DNA of 35,762 nt, taken from contig JBKPQY010000095.1 of assembly GCA_046734315.1 (NCBI GenBank), positions 1-35,762 on the forward strand, given 5' to 3'. A program made the translations under genes and the position numbers. Each line of letters begins with the position of its first letter. Position 1 is the stretch's first letter. Positions 15,417-22,925 of this stretch are shown here, piece after piece. This DNA comes from DASXRA01 sp046734315 (GTDB lineage Bacteria; Actinomycetota; Actinomycetes; Mycobacteriales; Jatrophihabitantaceae). Below the pieces are notes generated by a model. That model searched no databases. It was not told the DNA's origin and saw nothing but the letters and a program-made list of their open reading frames with translations.

Positions 15417-16469
15417 ATGTCTTCGGAGAACTACTCGGACGCCCTGCCGATCCTGACCGATCGCGGCTTCGACACTGCCATGCGAGGCTACGACCGACGC
15501 CAGGTGGACGAGTACGTCGCCAATCTCGATGACGAGGTACGCGCCGCCACGGCCGACCGGGACGCCGCGATCGCCCGCTGCGCCGACCTCGCCGCACAGC
15601 TGGCCAGCACGCAGGCGCAGATCGAGTCGCTGAGACGGCAGCTGCGCACGGCCACTACGCGAGTCACATCCGAGAACATCGACACCCGAGTGCGCGGGAT
15701 GCTGGACTCCGCGGCGGCAGAGGCGGCGAAGATGCGCACGGACGCCGATGCCTACGTCCTCGCAACCCGCCGCGCGGCTGACGAGTCGGCCGAACGGGTC
15801 CGGGCGAACGCACGCTTCGAGTCCGAGCAGATCATGGCCCAGGCAACAGAACGGCACATCAAGGCGGACGAGACATTCCGGCAGCGCATCGCCGACGCCG
15901 AGCGGCACCGGGCTGAAGTCACGGCGCAGCTGGAGCAGGACATCGCCCGGGCCCGCGCAGAGGAGGACCAGCTGACGCTCGAGGCGCATGCAGCCCGGGA
16001 GCGGCTCGACGCCGAGGCGGCCGCAGAGCGCACCCGCCGGGAGGAAGAGTTCGCGCAACGGCGGGCCCACGAGGAGGCGGAGTTGCAGCGCCGCATCCAG
16101 ACCGCCGAGGACGACTTCGAGATTGCCCTGCGACTGCGCCGCACCGAGGAGGCGGCCAAGTCCAGCGATTTGGCGGCGGCCGCTGAGGCCGATGCGGATC
16201 AGACACGCGAGACGGCACGCGCCCGGGCCGAGCAGATGATCGGCGAGGCCGAGGAGAAGGTCGCCCGACTGCACACCCGTCGGGAGCAGGCACACGTCGA
16301 GCTGCAGGAACTGCACGCCAAGATCGAGACGGTGCTCGCCGAAGCGGGACCGCTCGCGGCAGCGGCTGAGCCGCCGGCAGCCGAGCAGCCCGGGGCGGAC
16401 CCGCCAGCCGCCGAAGAGCCCGCCGCACAAACGGCAAAGCCACGTCCGCGCAACAACACGCGCGCCTGA
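15417..16469 (+). CDS. DivIVA-like long coiled-coil protein
   Basis: The 350-aa protein starts with a DivIVA-type N-terminal motif (about 9-40: LPILTDRGFDTAMRGYDRRQVDEYVANL), in which GYDRRQVDEY matches the membrane-associating GY..xxVDxY segment. Almost uninterrupted Ala/Glu/Arg-rich coiled coil runs from about 35 to 315, then an Ala/Pro/Glu-rich disordered tail ending in basic residues. The pattern resembles actinobacterial cytoskeletal proteins such as Wag31/DivIVA, FilP and Scy, but it is shorter than Scy and I cannot assign it to one. A role at cell poles or septa is inferred. ATG at 15417; the Shine-Dalgarno is poor. It converges with the hydroxyacyl-CoA dehydrogenase gene, seven bases away. 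Confidence 0.8.
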   Translation: MSSENYSDALPILTDRGFDTAMRGYDRRQVDEYVANLDDEVRAATADRDAAIARCADLAAQLASTQAQIESLRRQLRTATTRVTSENIDTRVRGMLDSAAAEAAKMRTDADAYVLATRRAADESAERVRANARFESEQIMAQATERHIKADETFRQRIADAERHRAEVTAQLEQDIARARAEEDQLTLEAHAARERLDAEAAAERTRREEEFAQRRAHEEAELQRRIQTAEDDFEIALRLRRTEEAAKSSDLAAAAEADADQTRETARARAEQMIGEAEEKVARLHTRREQAHVELQELHAKIETVLAEAGPLAAAAEPPAAEQPGADPPAAEEPAAQTAKPRPRNNTRA

Positions 16470-16475
16470 TCGGGA

Positions 16476-18254
16476 TCAGGCGTACTCCCGGAAGCCCTTG
16501 CCGGCCTTGCGGCCCAGCCGTCCAGCCGTCACGAGATGCTCGAGCAGCGGCGCCGGCGCGAAGCCGGGCTCGCGGAACTCCAGGTACAGGGTCCGCTGGA
16601 TGGCCAGCGCGACGTCCAGGCCCACAACGTCGAGCAGCTCAAACGGCCCCATCGGGTAGCCACATCCCACCTTCATCGCGGAGTCGATGTCGTCTGCGCT
16701 GGCGTAGTGCGCCTCGAGCATCTTCACCGCGTCGTTCAGGTACGGGAACAGCAGCGCGTTGACGATGAACCCGGCGCGGTCGCCGCAGCGCACCGGGTGC
16801 TTGCCGAGTTTGTGGGCGACCTCCAGGGCCGTCGCCTCGGCGGTGGCCGTCGTGGAGACGGTGCGCACGACTTCGACGAGCTTCATCACCGCGGCCGGGT
16901 TGAAGAAGTGCATACCCACGACGTCGCCCGGCCGCGAGGTGGCCGCCGCGCACTCGATCACCGGCAGGCTGGACGTCGTCGTGGCCAGCACCGTGCCGGG
17001 CGCGCAGATGTCGTCCAGGTTCGCGAACAGGGCCTGCTTTACGGCAGCGTCCTCGATCACCGCCTCGACCACGAGCTGGACGTCACTGAGGTCATCGAGC
17101 GAGGTCGTGCCGCGGATGCGGGCGAGAGCCGCGTCGCGGTCGGCGCCCTCCAACTTCCCCCGCTGCACCGCTTTCTCCATCGACAGCTTGACGGCCGTCG
17201 CGACCTTGGTGAGCTTCTCGGCGCTGCGCGCGACGAACAGCACGTCGTAGCCGGCCCTGGCGAACACCTCGACGATGCCCGTCGCCATCGTCCCCGAGCC
17301 GACGATGCCGACCCGCTCAACCGGCCGCCCGCCCGTGACCGCGTCCTCGCGTGGCGTCTGCGCGTCGGCCACCACGTTCGGCGAGTCGGGCGCGTCGTAC
17401 GTGTAGAAGCCGCGGCCCGACTTCCGTCCCAGGAACCCGCCCGTGATCATCTGCTTGAATATCGGCGTCGGCGCATGCAGGCGGTCGCGGGTCTGCTTGT
17501 ACATCGTGTCGAGGATCTCGTAGGACGTGTCGAGACCGATCAGATCGAGCAACGCCAGCGGACCCATCGGGAGTCCGCAGCCCAGCTTCATGGCGACGTC
17601 GATGTCCTCGCGACTGGCGTACCGAGACTCGTACAGCGAGGCTGCGTGATTCAGGTACCCGAACAGCAAGGCGTTGGCGATGAATCCGGCGCGATCGCCA
17701 ATTGTGACGTCGACCTTGCCGAGCTTCTGGGCGAACGCCTCGACTTCGTCGATGACCTCCGGCTCGGTCACCACCGTGCGCACGATCTCGACCAACTTCA
17801 TCACGGGCGCGGGGTTGAAGAAGTGCAGCCCGACGACCTTGCTGGGCCGGCCCGTCGCGACAGCGATCTCGGTGACCGACAGCGAGGACGTATTCGTGGC
17901 CAGGATCGCGTCGGGTTTGCACGTCTGGTCCAGCTCGGTGAAGATGTGCCGCTTGAGGTTCAGGTGCTCGGGCACCGCCTCGACGACGAGGTCGACATCG
18001 GCAAGCCGGCCGAGGTCGGTGCCGAAGTCGATCCGTTCGAGGAGCACGCGCTGCTCGGCCTCGCTCAGCTTGCCGCGTGCCACGGCACGCCCCGTGGAGT
18101 GCTCGATGTGGCCCCGCCCGCGCACGAGAGCCCCGTCGTCGACCTCAACCGCGACGACGCGCAACCCCGTCCTGGCGAAAACCTCCGCTATGCCGGCACC
18201 CATGGTGCCGAGTCCGACGACGCCGACCTGCTGGAACTCCCGAGCCATGCCCAT
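16476..18254 (-). CDS. Tandem-duplicated 3-hydroxybutyryl-CoA dehydrogenase
   Basis: The 592-aa chain holds two complete copies of a roughly 290-aa 3-hydroxyacyl-CoA dehydrogenase. Copy 1 (about 8-287) has the NAD motif GLGTMG (14-19), TNTSS, His144 in LHFFNPAPVM, Glu156 and Asn194. Copy 2 (about 313-592) has GSGTMA (319-324), TTTSS, His449 in MHFFNPAAVM, Glu461 and Asn499. Catalytic Ser, His, Glu and Asn remain in both, but copy 2 has Ala for the third dinucleotide-binding Gly and Thr for the Asn of TNTSS. It should interconvert acetoacetyl-CoA and 3-hydroxybutyryl-CoA, the step after the thiolase in the ethylmalonyl-CoA pathway. ATG 18254 or 18248 may start it. Confidence 0.9.
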   Translation of the reverse strand: MGMAREFQQVGVVGLGTMGAGIAEVFARTGLRVVAVEVDDGALVRGRGHIEHSTGRAVARGKLSEAEQRVLLERIDFGTDLGRLADVDLVVEAVPEHLNLKRHIFTELDQTCKPDAILATNTSSLSVTEIAVATGRPSKVVGLHFFNPAPVMKLVEIVRTVVTEPEVIDEVEAFAQKLGKVDVTIGDRAGFIANALLFGYLNHAASLYESRYASREDIDVAMKLGCGLPMGPLALLDLIGLDTSYEILDTMYKQTRDRLHAPTPIFKQMITGGFLGRKSGRGFYTYDAPDSPNVVADAQTPREDAVTGGRPVERVGIVGSGTMATGIVEVFARAGYDVLFVARSAEKLTKVATAVKLSMEKAVQRGKLEGADRDAALARIRGTTSLDDLSDVQLVVEAVIEDAAVKQALFANLDDICAPGTVLATTTSSLPVIECAAATSRPGDVVGMHFFNPAAVMKLVEVVRTVSTTATAEATALEVAHKLGKHPVRCGDRAGFIVNALLFPYLNDAVKMLEAHYASADDIDSAMKVGCGYPMGPFELLDVVGLDVALAIQRTLYLEFREPGFAPAPLLEHLVTAGRLGRKAGKGFREYA

Positions 18255-18272
18255 GAACCTTAGTGCGCGGCC

Positions 18273-19724
18273 CTAGTGGCCCCAGCGAGCCTTGATCAGC
18301 CGCTTCAGCCGAGCCACGTCGCGCGGCGTGCGACGGAACGTCAGCGCCTTGATCGGCGGCGGGTAGCGCAGGTGTGTGACGGCGCGCGGCCAGGCGAACT
18401 CGCGCAGTCCGTCCGCGCCGTGGATGCGGCCGAAGCCCGAACTCCGTACGCCTCCGAATGGAAGCCCCGGCACGGTGGCGTAGGCGATCACGGAGTTGAT
18501 GCTCACCATGCCGCAGGAGAGCCGCTCGGCGATCTCCTCGCCGTGGCCCGCACTGAACACGGCGCCGCCGAGCCCGTACGGGTTGGCATTGGCCCGCTCC
18601 ACGGCCTCGTTGACGTCCTGGACCCGAGTGATCGTCACGGTGGGCCCGAACGTCTCCTCCTGCACGGCCGCGGAGTCCTCGGGCACATCGACGAGCACCA
18701 CCGGCTGTATGTACGGGGGCTGCACCGAGTCAGGCCCGCCTACGACGGCGCGTCCCCCGCGGGCGAGCGCATCGGAGATGTGCCGGCGCACGACGTCGAC
18801 CTGTCCGGGCATCGTCATCGGGCCGTACTGCGTGCCGGCTTGGATGAGCCCCGCCGCGCGGCTCACTCGCGCCACGAACTCGTCGTATACCGAGGCCACG
18901 GCGTACACCCGCTCTACGCCGGCGCACGTCTGCCCCGCGTTGGACATCCCGCCCCAGACCGTGGCGTCGACCGCCGCGTCGAGGTCGGCGTCGTCTGCGA
19001 CGATGAGCGCGTCCTTGCCACCGCATTCGATCAACACCGGGGTGAGCGTCTCGGCGCAGGCTGCCATGATCTTCTTACCTGTCGCGGTGGATCCGGTGAA
19101 CGCCAGCTTGTCGACGCCCGCGCGGCACAGCGCGGCACCGGTGTCGCCGAAGCCGGTCACCAGGTGGAAGACCGGCTGTTCCGGGACGACCGAGGCGAAT
19201 GTGTCTGCCAGCCACGCCCCGACGGCAGGCGCGTACTCGCTCGGTTTGAACACCAGGGCATTGCCCGCGGCGAGCGCGTAGCTGATGGAACCGAGCGGGG
19301 TGTGCACCGGGTAGTTCCACGGCCCGATGACGCCGACCACCCCGTACGGCACATAGGTCACCGACGCGGTGTGGTTCATCGCCAGCATGCCGGGCGCGAC
19401 GTGGTGGCGTCCCAGTACGCGCGGCGCGTGGGCCGTCGCCCAGCTCAGATGCTCGGCTGCGAGCATCACTTCGCTGACTGCGTCGTCGACCAGCTTGCCG
19501 TTCTCCCGATGCATCAGGTCGGCGAGCTCGTCGCTGCGCCGCACGAGCAGCCGCCGCCAGGCTCGCAGCCGCTTGCCGCGTCCCTGGTAACCGAGGTCGC
19601 GCCACCACCCGGCGGCACCGCGCGCACGCGTGACCGCGGCGTTCACATCGTCCGCGGTGTGCATCGGATAGGTGCCGACAACATCGCCCGAAGCCGGGTC
19701 CAGCGAGTCGAACTTCTCGGCCAT
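18273..19724 (-). CDS. NAD(P)-dependent aldehyde dehydrogenase
   Basis: Start ATG 19724 gives 483 aa (MAEKFDSLDPASGDVVGTYP). In-frame codons further upstream overlap a separate small gene and were rejected. Catalytic features are Asn136 (PWNYP), the cofactor stretch FKPSE (159-163), GSTATGKKI (211-219), Glu233 (LIECGGKDA) and nucleophile Cys267 (NAGQTCAGVERVY). The C-terminal region ending in a basic helix (DVARLKRLIKARWGH) could touch membranes, as in long-chain aldehyde dehydrogenases. The physiological aldehyde is unknown; succinate-semialdehyde or fatty aldehydes are plausible. It starts 32 bases after the small gene and ends 18 bases before the 3-hydroxyacyl-CoA dehydrogenase gene. Confidence 0.9.
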   Translation of the reverse strand: MAEKFDSLDPASGDVVGTYPMHTADDVNAAVTRARGAAGWWRDLGYQGRGKRLRAWRRLLVRRSDELADLMHRENGKLVDDAVSEVMLAAEHLSWATAHAPRVLGRHHVAPGMLAMNHTASVTYVPYGVVGVIGPWNYPVHTPLGSISYALAAGNALVFKPSEYAPAVGAWLADTFASVVPEQPVFHLVTGFGDTGAALCRAGVDKLAFTGSTATGKKIMAACAETLTPVLIECGGKDALIVADDADLDAAVDATVWGGMSNAGQTCAGVERVYAVASVYDEFVARVSRAAGLIQAGTQYGPMTMPGQVDVVRRHISDALARGGRAVVGGPDSVQPPYIQPVVLVDVPEDSAAVQEETFGPTVTITRVQDVNEAVERANANPYGLGGAVFSAGHGEEIAERLSCGMVSINSVIAYATVPGLPFGGVRSSGFGRIHGADGLREFAWPRAVTHLRYPPPIKALTFRRTPRDVARLKRLIKARWGH

Positions 19725-19756
19725 GTGGTCACCGTACTGGCGAGTAACCAGGACGG

Positions 19757-19888
19757 CTAGGGCGTGTCGAGGTGGGCGAGGCACTCCCGCATGCGGGCGA
19801 GCTTGTCGGTGAGTTCGGCTTCGAACTCGGCCAGGCTGCGCTGCCCGGCACGGACGAGTTCGAGTTGGCGCTCGACGTCGGAGCGCAT
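19757..19888 (-). CDS. Small helical protein, 43 aa, unrecognised
   Basis: ATG at 19888 is preceded by AAGAAGGCGGC, a good ribosome-binding site, and the frame stops at 19757. The product (MRSDVERQLELVRAGQRSL followed by AEFEAELTDKLARMRECLAHLDTP) has heptad-like Leu spacing and should be an alpha-helix or short coiled coil with a single Cys near the end. It lies between nucS and the aldehyde dehydrogenase gene and reads the same way, 34 bases after the nucS stop. I recognise no family. Support is the start signal and amphipathic pattern only. Confidence 0.5.
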   Translation of the reverse strand: MRSDVERQLELVRAGQRSLAEFEAELTDKLARMRECLAHLDTP

Positions 19889-19922
19889 TGCCGCCTTCTT
19901 CGCCGTGCACCTCAGCTAGGGC

Positions 19923-20579
19923 TCAGAACAGCGTGTTCTCGCTAACGATGCCGCGCAGCGCGTCGTAGTCGAGCACGATGCAGGCGATGCCCCGGTCGGT
20001 GGCCAGTACCCGCGCCTGTGGCTTGATCTCCTGGGCGGCGAGGACACCGCGGACGGGGGCGAGGAGCGGGTCGCGGTTGAGCAGTTCGAGATAGCGCGTC
20101 AGCTGCTCGACGCCGTCGATCTCGCCGCGCCGCTTGATCTCGACAGCGACGGCCGCTCCCGAAGGGTCGCGTGCCAGGATGTCGACCGGTCCGATCGCCG
20201 TCGGGTACTCACGGCGCACCAACCGGTAGCCGTCGCCCAGCGTGTGGATGTGCTCCGCCAGCAGCCGCTGCAACTCCGCCTCGACGCCGTCCTTTACCAG
20301 TCCGGGGTCGATGCCCAGATCGTGTGTCGAGTCGGAAAGCACTTCATCGACGGAGATGATCAGCTGTTCGCCGCTCTTGTTGATCACAGTCCAGGTGTCG
20401 CCGTCGATGCGCAGCGTGCACGGTGGGCTCATCCAGTTCAGGGGCTTGTACGACCCCCCGTCGGAGTGGACCAGCACCGACCCGTCGGCCTTGACCACCA
20501 AGAGCCTGACGGCGAGCGGCAGGTGCGCGGTGAGCCGCCCGACGTAGTCGACCGAACACCGAGCGACCACCAACCGCAT
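19923..20579 (-). CDS. nucS: Endonuclease NucS (EndoMS), mismatch-specific
   Basis: The ATG at 20579 gives 218 aa, close to mycobacterial NucS. The N-terminal DNA-binding domain begins MRLVVARCSVDYVGRLTAHLP. The RecB-like nuclease domain has D133 (GPVDILARD), E147 and K149 (VAVEIKRRG), with YLELLNRD and the final SENTLF. In actinobacteria lacking MutS/MutL, NucS cuts both strands at mismatches and acts with the sliding clamp. The short terminal LF tail may be the clamp contact, by analogy. Upstream in-frame codons overlap the NAD kinase gene antisense and are not part of it. Divergent from nadK with 24 bases between starts. Confidence 0.95.
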   Translation of the reverse strand: MRLVVARCSVDYVGRLTAHLPLAVRLLVVKADGSVLVHSDGGSYKPLNWMSPPCTLRIDGDTWTVINKSGEQLIISVDEVLSDSTHDLGIDPGLVKDGVEAELQRLLAEHIHTLGDGYRLVRREYPTAIGPVDILARDPSGAAVAVEIKRRGEIDGVEQLTRYLELLNRDPLLAPVRGVLAAQEIKPQARVLATDRGIACIVLDYDALRGIVSENTLF

Positions 20580-20603
20580 GGCCCGCAGGCTACCGTCTGG
20601 ACC

Positions 20604-21665
20604 ATGACCGTGCAGCGCATCGGGATCGTGGTCCACGAGGGCAAGGCGGCAGCGCGCGCCGCAGCGCAGACCGTCCACGACTGGGCGGCCGAACACGGCG
20701 TCTCGGCCGTCGATGTCGACGTCTGGCACGACGGTCTCGAGCGACGCAACGCCCGCGACGAGGCGGCAGAGGCGGGCTACCCCGACCTGATCGTCACGAT
20801 CGGCGGCGACGGCACGTTCCTGCGCGGCGCCCGGATCGCTGCCGTGACCGACGCCGGCGTACTCGGTGTGGACGTCGGCCGGCTCGGCTTCCTGACCGAG
20901 GTAGGCGTGGATGACCTGCCCCGTGCGTTGGACGCGGTCCGCGACGAGACCGCGGTCATCGAGGAGCGGCTCACGCTCAGCCTGCGCGCCTCGCGAGGCC
21001 TCGAGATTCCGGCCGGCATCGGCGGCCTGGTGCGATACGGCCGTGGCCCCAAATTGCCGCCGCCTCCGGTACACGCCGGCACGCCCGCCGACGTCGGCTG
21101 GGGCGTCGGCCTGGACGTCATGGCGCTCAATGACGTGGTGTTCGAGAAGCTGGCGCGTGACCGGCAAGCCAGCCTGGCTGTATACGTGACCGGGCGGCTG
21201 TTTGCGTCGTACTCCGCGGACGCGCTCGTCGTCTCCAGCCCGACCGGCTCTACGGCATACAGCTTCTCTGCCGGTGGGCCGGTGCTGTCACCCCGGCTGG
21301 AGGGCATCGTCTTCACGCCGGTCGCGCCGCACATGATCTTCGACCGCAGCCTGGTGCTCGCGGCCGATGAGGCCGTGGCCGTGCGGGTGCTGCTCCACTC
21401 GGGGCAGGTGGCGGTCAGCGTCGACGGACAGCTGCGTGGCGTGCTCGATCCCGGCGATTGGGTCGCCGTGTATGCCGGCCGGCGGCGCGCCCGGTTGGTG
21501 CGGCTGCGCCGTTCCGACTTCTTCGCACGGCTGCGATCGCGGTTCGGGCTTGCCGACGCCGCGGCGGCAGCTGCCGACGGCCAGGCGCCGCTCGAGTACC
21601 GACCGGACACGCCGCCTCCCGCTGAGCTGCGCCACCTCTACGCCGCCCCGCCAATCGCCGAGTGA
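20604..21665 (+). CDS. nadK: NAD kinase
   Basis: The ATG at 20604 gives 353 aa, longer than the common ~290-310 aa. It contains the ATP-NAD kinase motif TIGGDGTFLRGARIA (GGDGT at 67-71), VDVGRLGFLTE, the NDVV motif and SSPTGSTAYSFSAGGPVLSP. It makes NADP from NAD, which matters here because Ccr uses NADPH. Two additions are visible: an insertion of about 30-40 residues between the LSLRAS strand and the ALNDVV segment (with LPPPPVHAGTPADVG), and a C-terminal tail of about 50 residues rich in Ala and Pro. The stop overlaps the possible upstream start of the OsmC gene, indicating co-transcription. Confidence 0.93.
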   Translation: MTVQRIGIVVHEGKAAARAAAQTVHDWAAEHGVSAVDVDVWHDGLERRNARDEAAEAGYPDLIVTIGGDGTFLRGARIAAVTDAGVLGVDVGRLGFLTEVGVDDLPRALDAVRDETAVIEERLTLSLRASRGLEIPAGIGGLVRYGRGPKLPPPPVHAGTPADVGWGVGLDVMALNDVVFEKLARDRQASLAVYVTGRLFASYSADALVVSSPTGSTAYSFSAGGPVLSPRLEGIVFTPVAPHMIFDRSLVLAADEAVAVRVLLHSGQVAVSVDGQLRGVLDPGDWVAVYAGRRRARLVRLRRSDFFARLRSRFGLADAAAAAADGQAPLEYRPDTPPPAELRHLYAAPPIAE

Positions 21666-21685
21666 CGCAGCGCAAGATGGTGCGC

Positions 21686-22117
21686 ATGAGCGATGACACC
21701 TTGCGCACCGTCGAGATCGAGCGCCTCAGCCTGGGCCGTTACCGCGCCACCAACGTCCGTGGCGGCACGGTGACGATCGGCGGCCGTGACGACACCGAAT
21801 TCACCCCGGTCGAGCTGCTGCTCGCAGCGCTCGGCGGCTGCGGTGCAGCCGACGTCGACTACATCACCGTCAAGCGGGCCGAGCCCGAGTCCTTCCGGGT
21901 GACCGTCACCGCAGACAAGATCCGCGACGACGACGGCAACCGGCTGACGAACCTGACGGTCACGTTCCGCATCACCTTCCCGGCGGATGCGGACGCCGCC
22001 CGTGAGGCGCTCCCCCGCGCCGTCGCCCAGTCGCACGATCGACTGTGCACGGTCTCCCGCACCGTGCAGCTCGGCACGCCCGTCGAAGACCGGATAGCGT
22101 CGAGTGATGGTTCCTGA
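21686..22117 (+). CDS. OsmC-family peroxiredoxin
   Basis: ATG 21686 (MSDDTLRTVE) gives 143 aa. In-frame ATG 21677 and GTG 21662 are alternatives, the last overlapping the NAD kinase stop. The OsmC fold features are a beta-strand N-terminus, VELLLAALGGCGAADV with candidate peroxidatic Cys52, and AVAQSHDRLCTVSRTVQLG with resolving Cys121. The family reduces organic hydroperoxides with dithiol partners. The 3' end overlaps the aldo/keto reductase start by eleven bases, so the nadK-osmC-AKR trio is probably one operon with a redox theme. Confidence 0.87.
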   Translation: MSDDTLRTVEIERLSLGRYRATNVRGGTVTIGGRDDTEFTPVELLLAALGGCGAADVDYITVKRAEPESFRVTVTADKIRDDDGNRLTNLTVTFRITFPADADAAREALPRAVAQSHDRLCTVSRTVQLGTPVEDRIASSDGS

Positions 22118-22925
22118 CATCGTCCTGAACAACGACGTACGCATGCCGCAGCTCGGCATCGGCGTGTGGCGGGCCAGCGATCGCGAGGCGGCGGATGCCG
22201 TTGCCGAGGCGCTGCGCATCGGCTACCGCAGCGTCGATACCGCCGCCATGTACGGCAACGAGCCGGGGGTCGGCCGTGCAGTGGCCGCGTCCGGCGTGTC
22301 GCGCGACCAGATCTTCGTCACTTCCAAGGTCAACAATCCTGACCACGGCTACGACCAGGCACTGCGCGCGTTCGACGCCAGCCTGGCGCGGCTCGGCTTC
22401 GACTACGTCGACCTCTACCTGATCCACTGGCCGCAACCGCGCCTGAACCGCTACGTCGACACGTGGCGGGCACTCGAGAAGGTCTACGCGGACGGGCGGG
22501 TGCGCGCGATCGGCGTCTCGAACTTCCAGGTCGCCCACCTGCGCCGGCTACTCGACGAGACCGACGTCGTGCCCGCACTGAACCAGGTCGAGCTCCACCC
22601 GTACCTGGCGCAGACGGAGCTGCGCGCCTTCCACGCCGAGCACGGCATCGCCACCGAGGCGTGGTCGCCGCTCGCCAAGGGCGGCGCCTTGCTGCGCGAC
22701 CCGGTGATCACGGGGCTCGCCGCCAAGTACGGGCGCACACCGGCGCAGGTCGTGCTGCGGTGGCACATCCAGCAGGGCAACGTGGTGATCCCCAAGTCGG
22801 TGCACGCCGACCGGATCGCCGAGAACTTCGACGTGTTCGGCTTCGAGCTGGCTGCCGACGACCTGGCGGCGATCAACGACCTCGACCGGGACGGGCGCAC
22901 CGGCCCGCACCCGGACATGTCCTAA
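22107..22925 (+). CDS. Aldo/keto reductase
   Basis: A 272-aa AKR of the 2,5-diketo-gluconate reductase-like group. The complete catalytic tetrad is present: D44 and Y49 (SVDTAAMYGNE), K74 (VTSKV) and H107 (LIHWP). NADPH-binding residues lie in VVIPKSVHADRIAENFDVFGFEL. The barrel pattern is intact through GVSNFQ and NQVELHPYL. It reduces aldehydes or ketones with NADPH; the substrate is unknown. ATG 22107 is preferred over GTG 22104. Its stop codon overlaps the mutase stop on the other strand in the four bases 22922-22925, a tail-to-tail overlap. Confidence 0.92.
   Translation: MVPDIVLNNDVRMPQLGIGVWRASDREAADAVAEALRIGYRSVDTAAMYGNEPGVGRAVAASGVSRDQIFVTSKVNNPDHGYDQALRAFDASLARLGFDYVDLYLIHWPQPRLNRYVDTWRALEKVYADGRVRAIGVSNFQVAHLRRLLDETDVVPALNQVELHPYLAQTELRAFHAEHGIATEAWSPLAKGGALLRDPVITGLAAKYGRTPAQVVLRWHIQQGNVVIPKSVHADRIAENFDVFGFELAADDLAAINDLDRDGRTGPHPDMS

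Noticed and set aside
16536..18263. Long plus-strand open frame opposite the hydroxyacyl-CoA dehydrogenase gene
   Set aside because: The opposite strand encodes an unmistakable enzyme; this frame has no recognisable motif and no start signal.
18276..19760. Long plus-strand open frame opposite the aldehyde dehydrogenase gene
   Set aside because: Antisense shadow; composition is biased and without domains.
20580..21167. Upstream extension of the nucS frame
   Set aside because: It overlaps NAD kinase antisense; NucS homology starts at ATG 20579.
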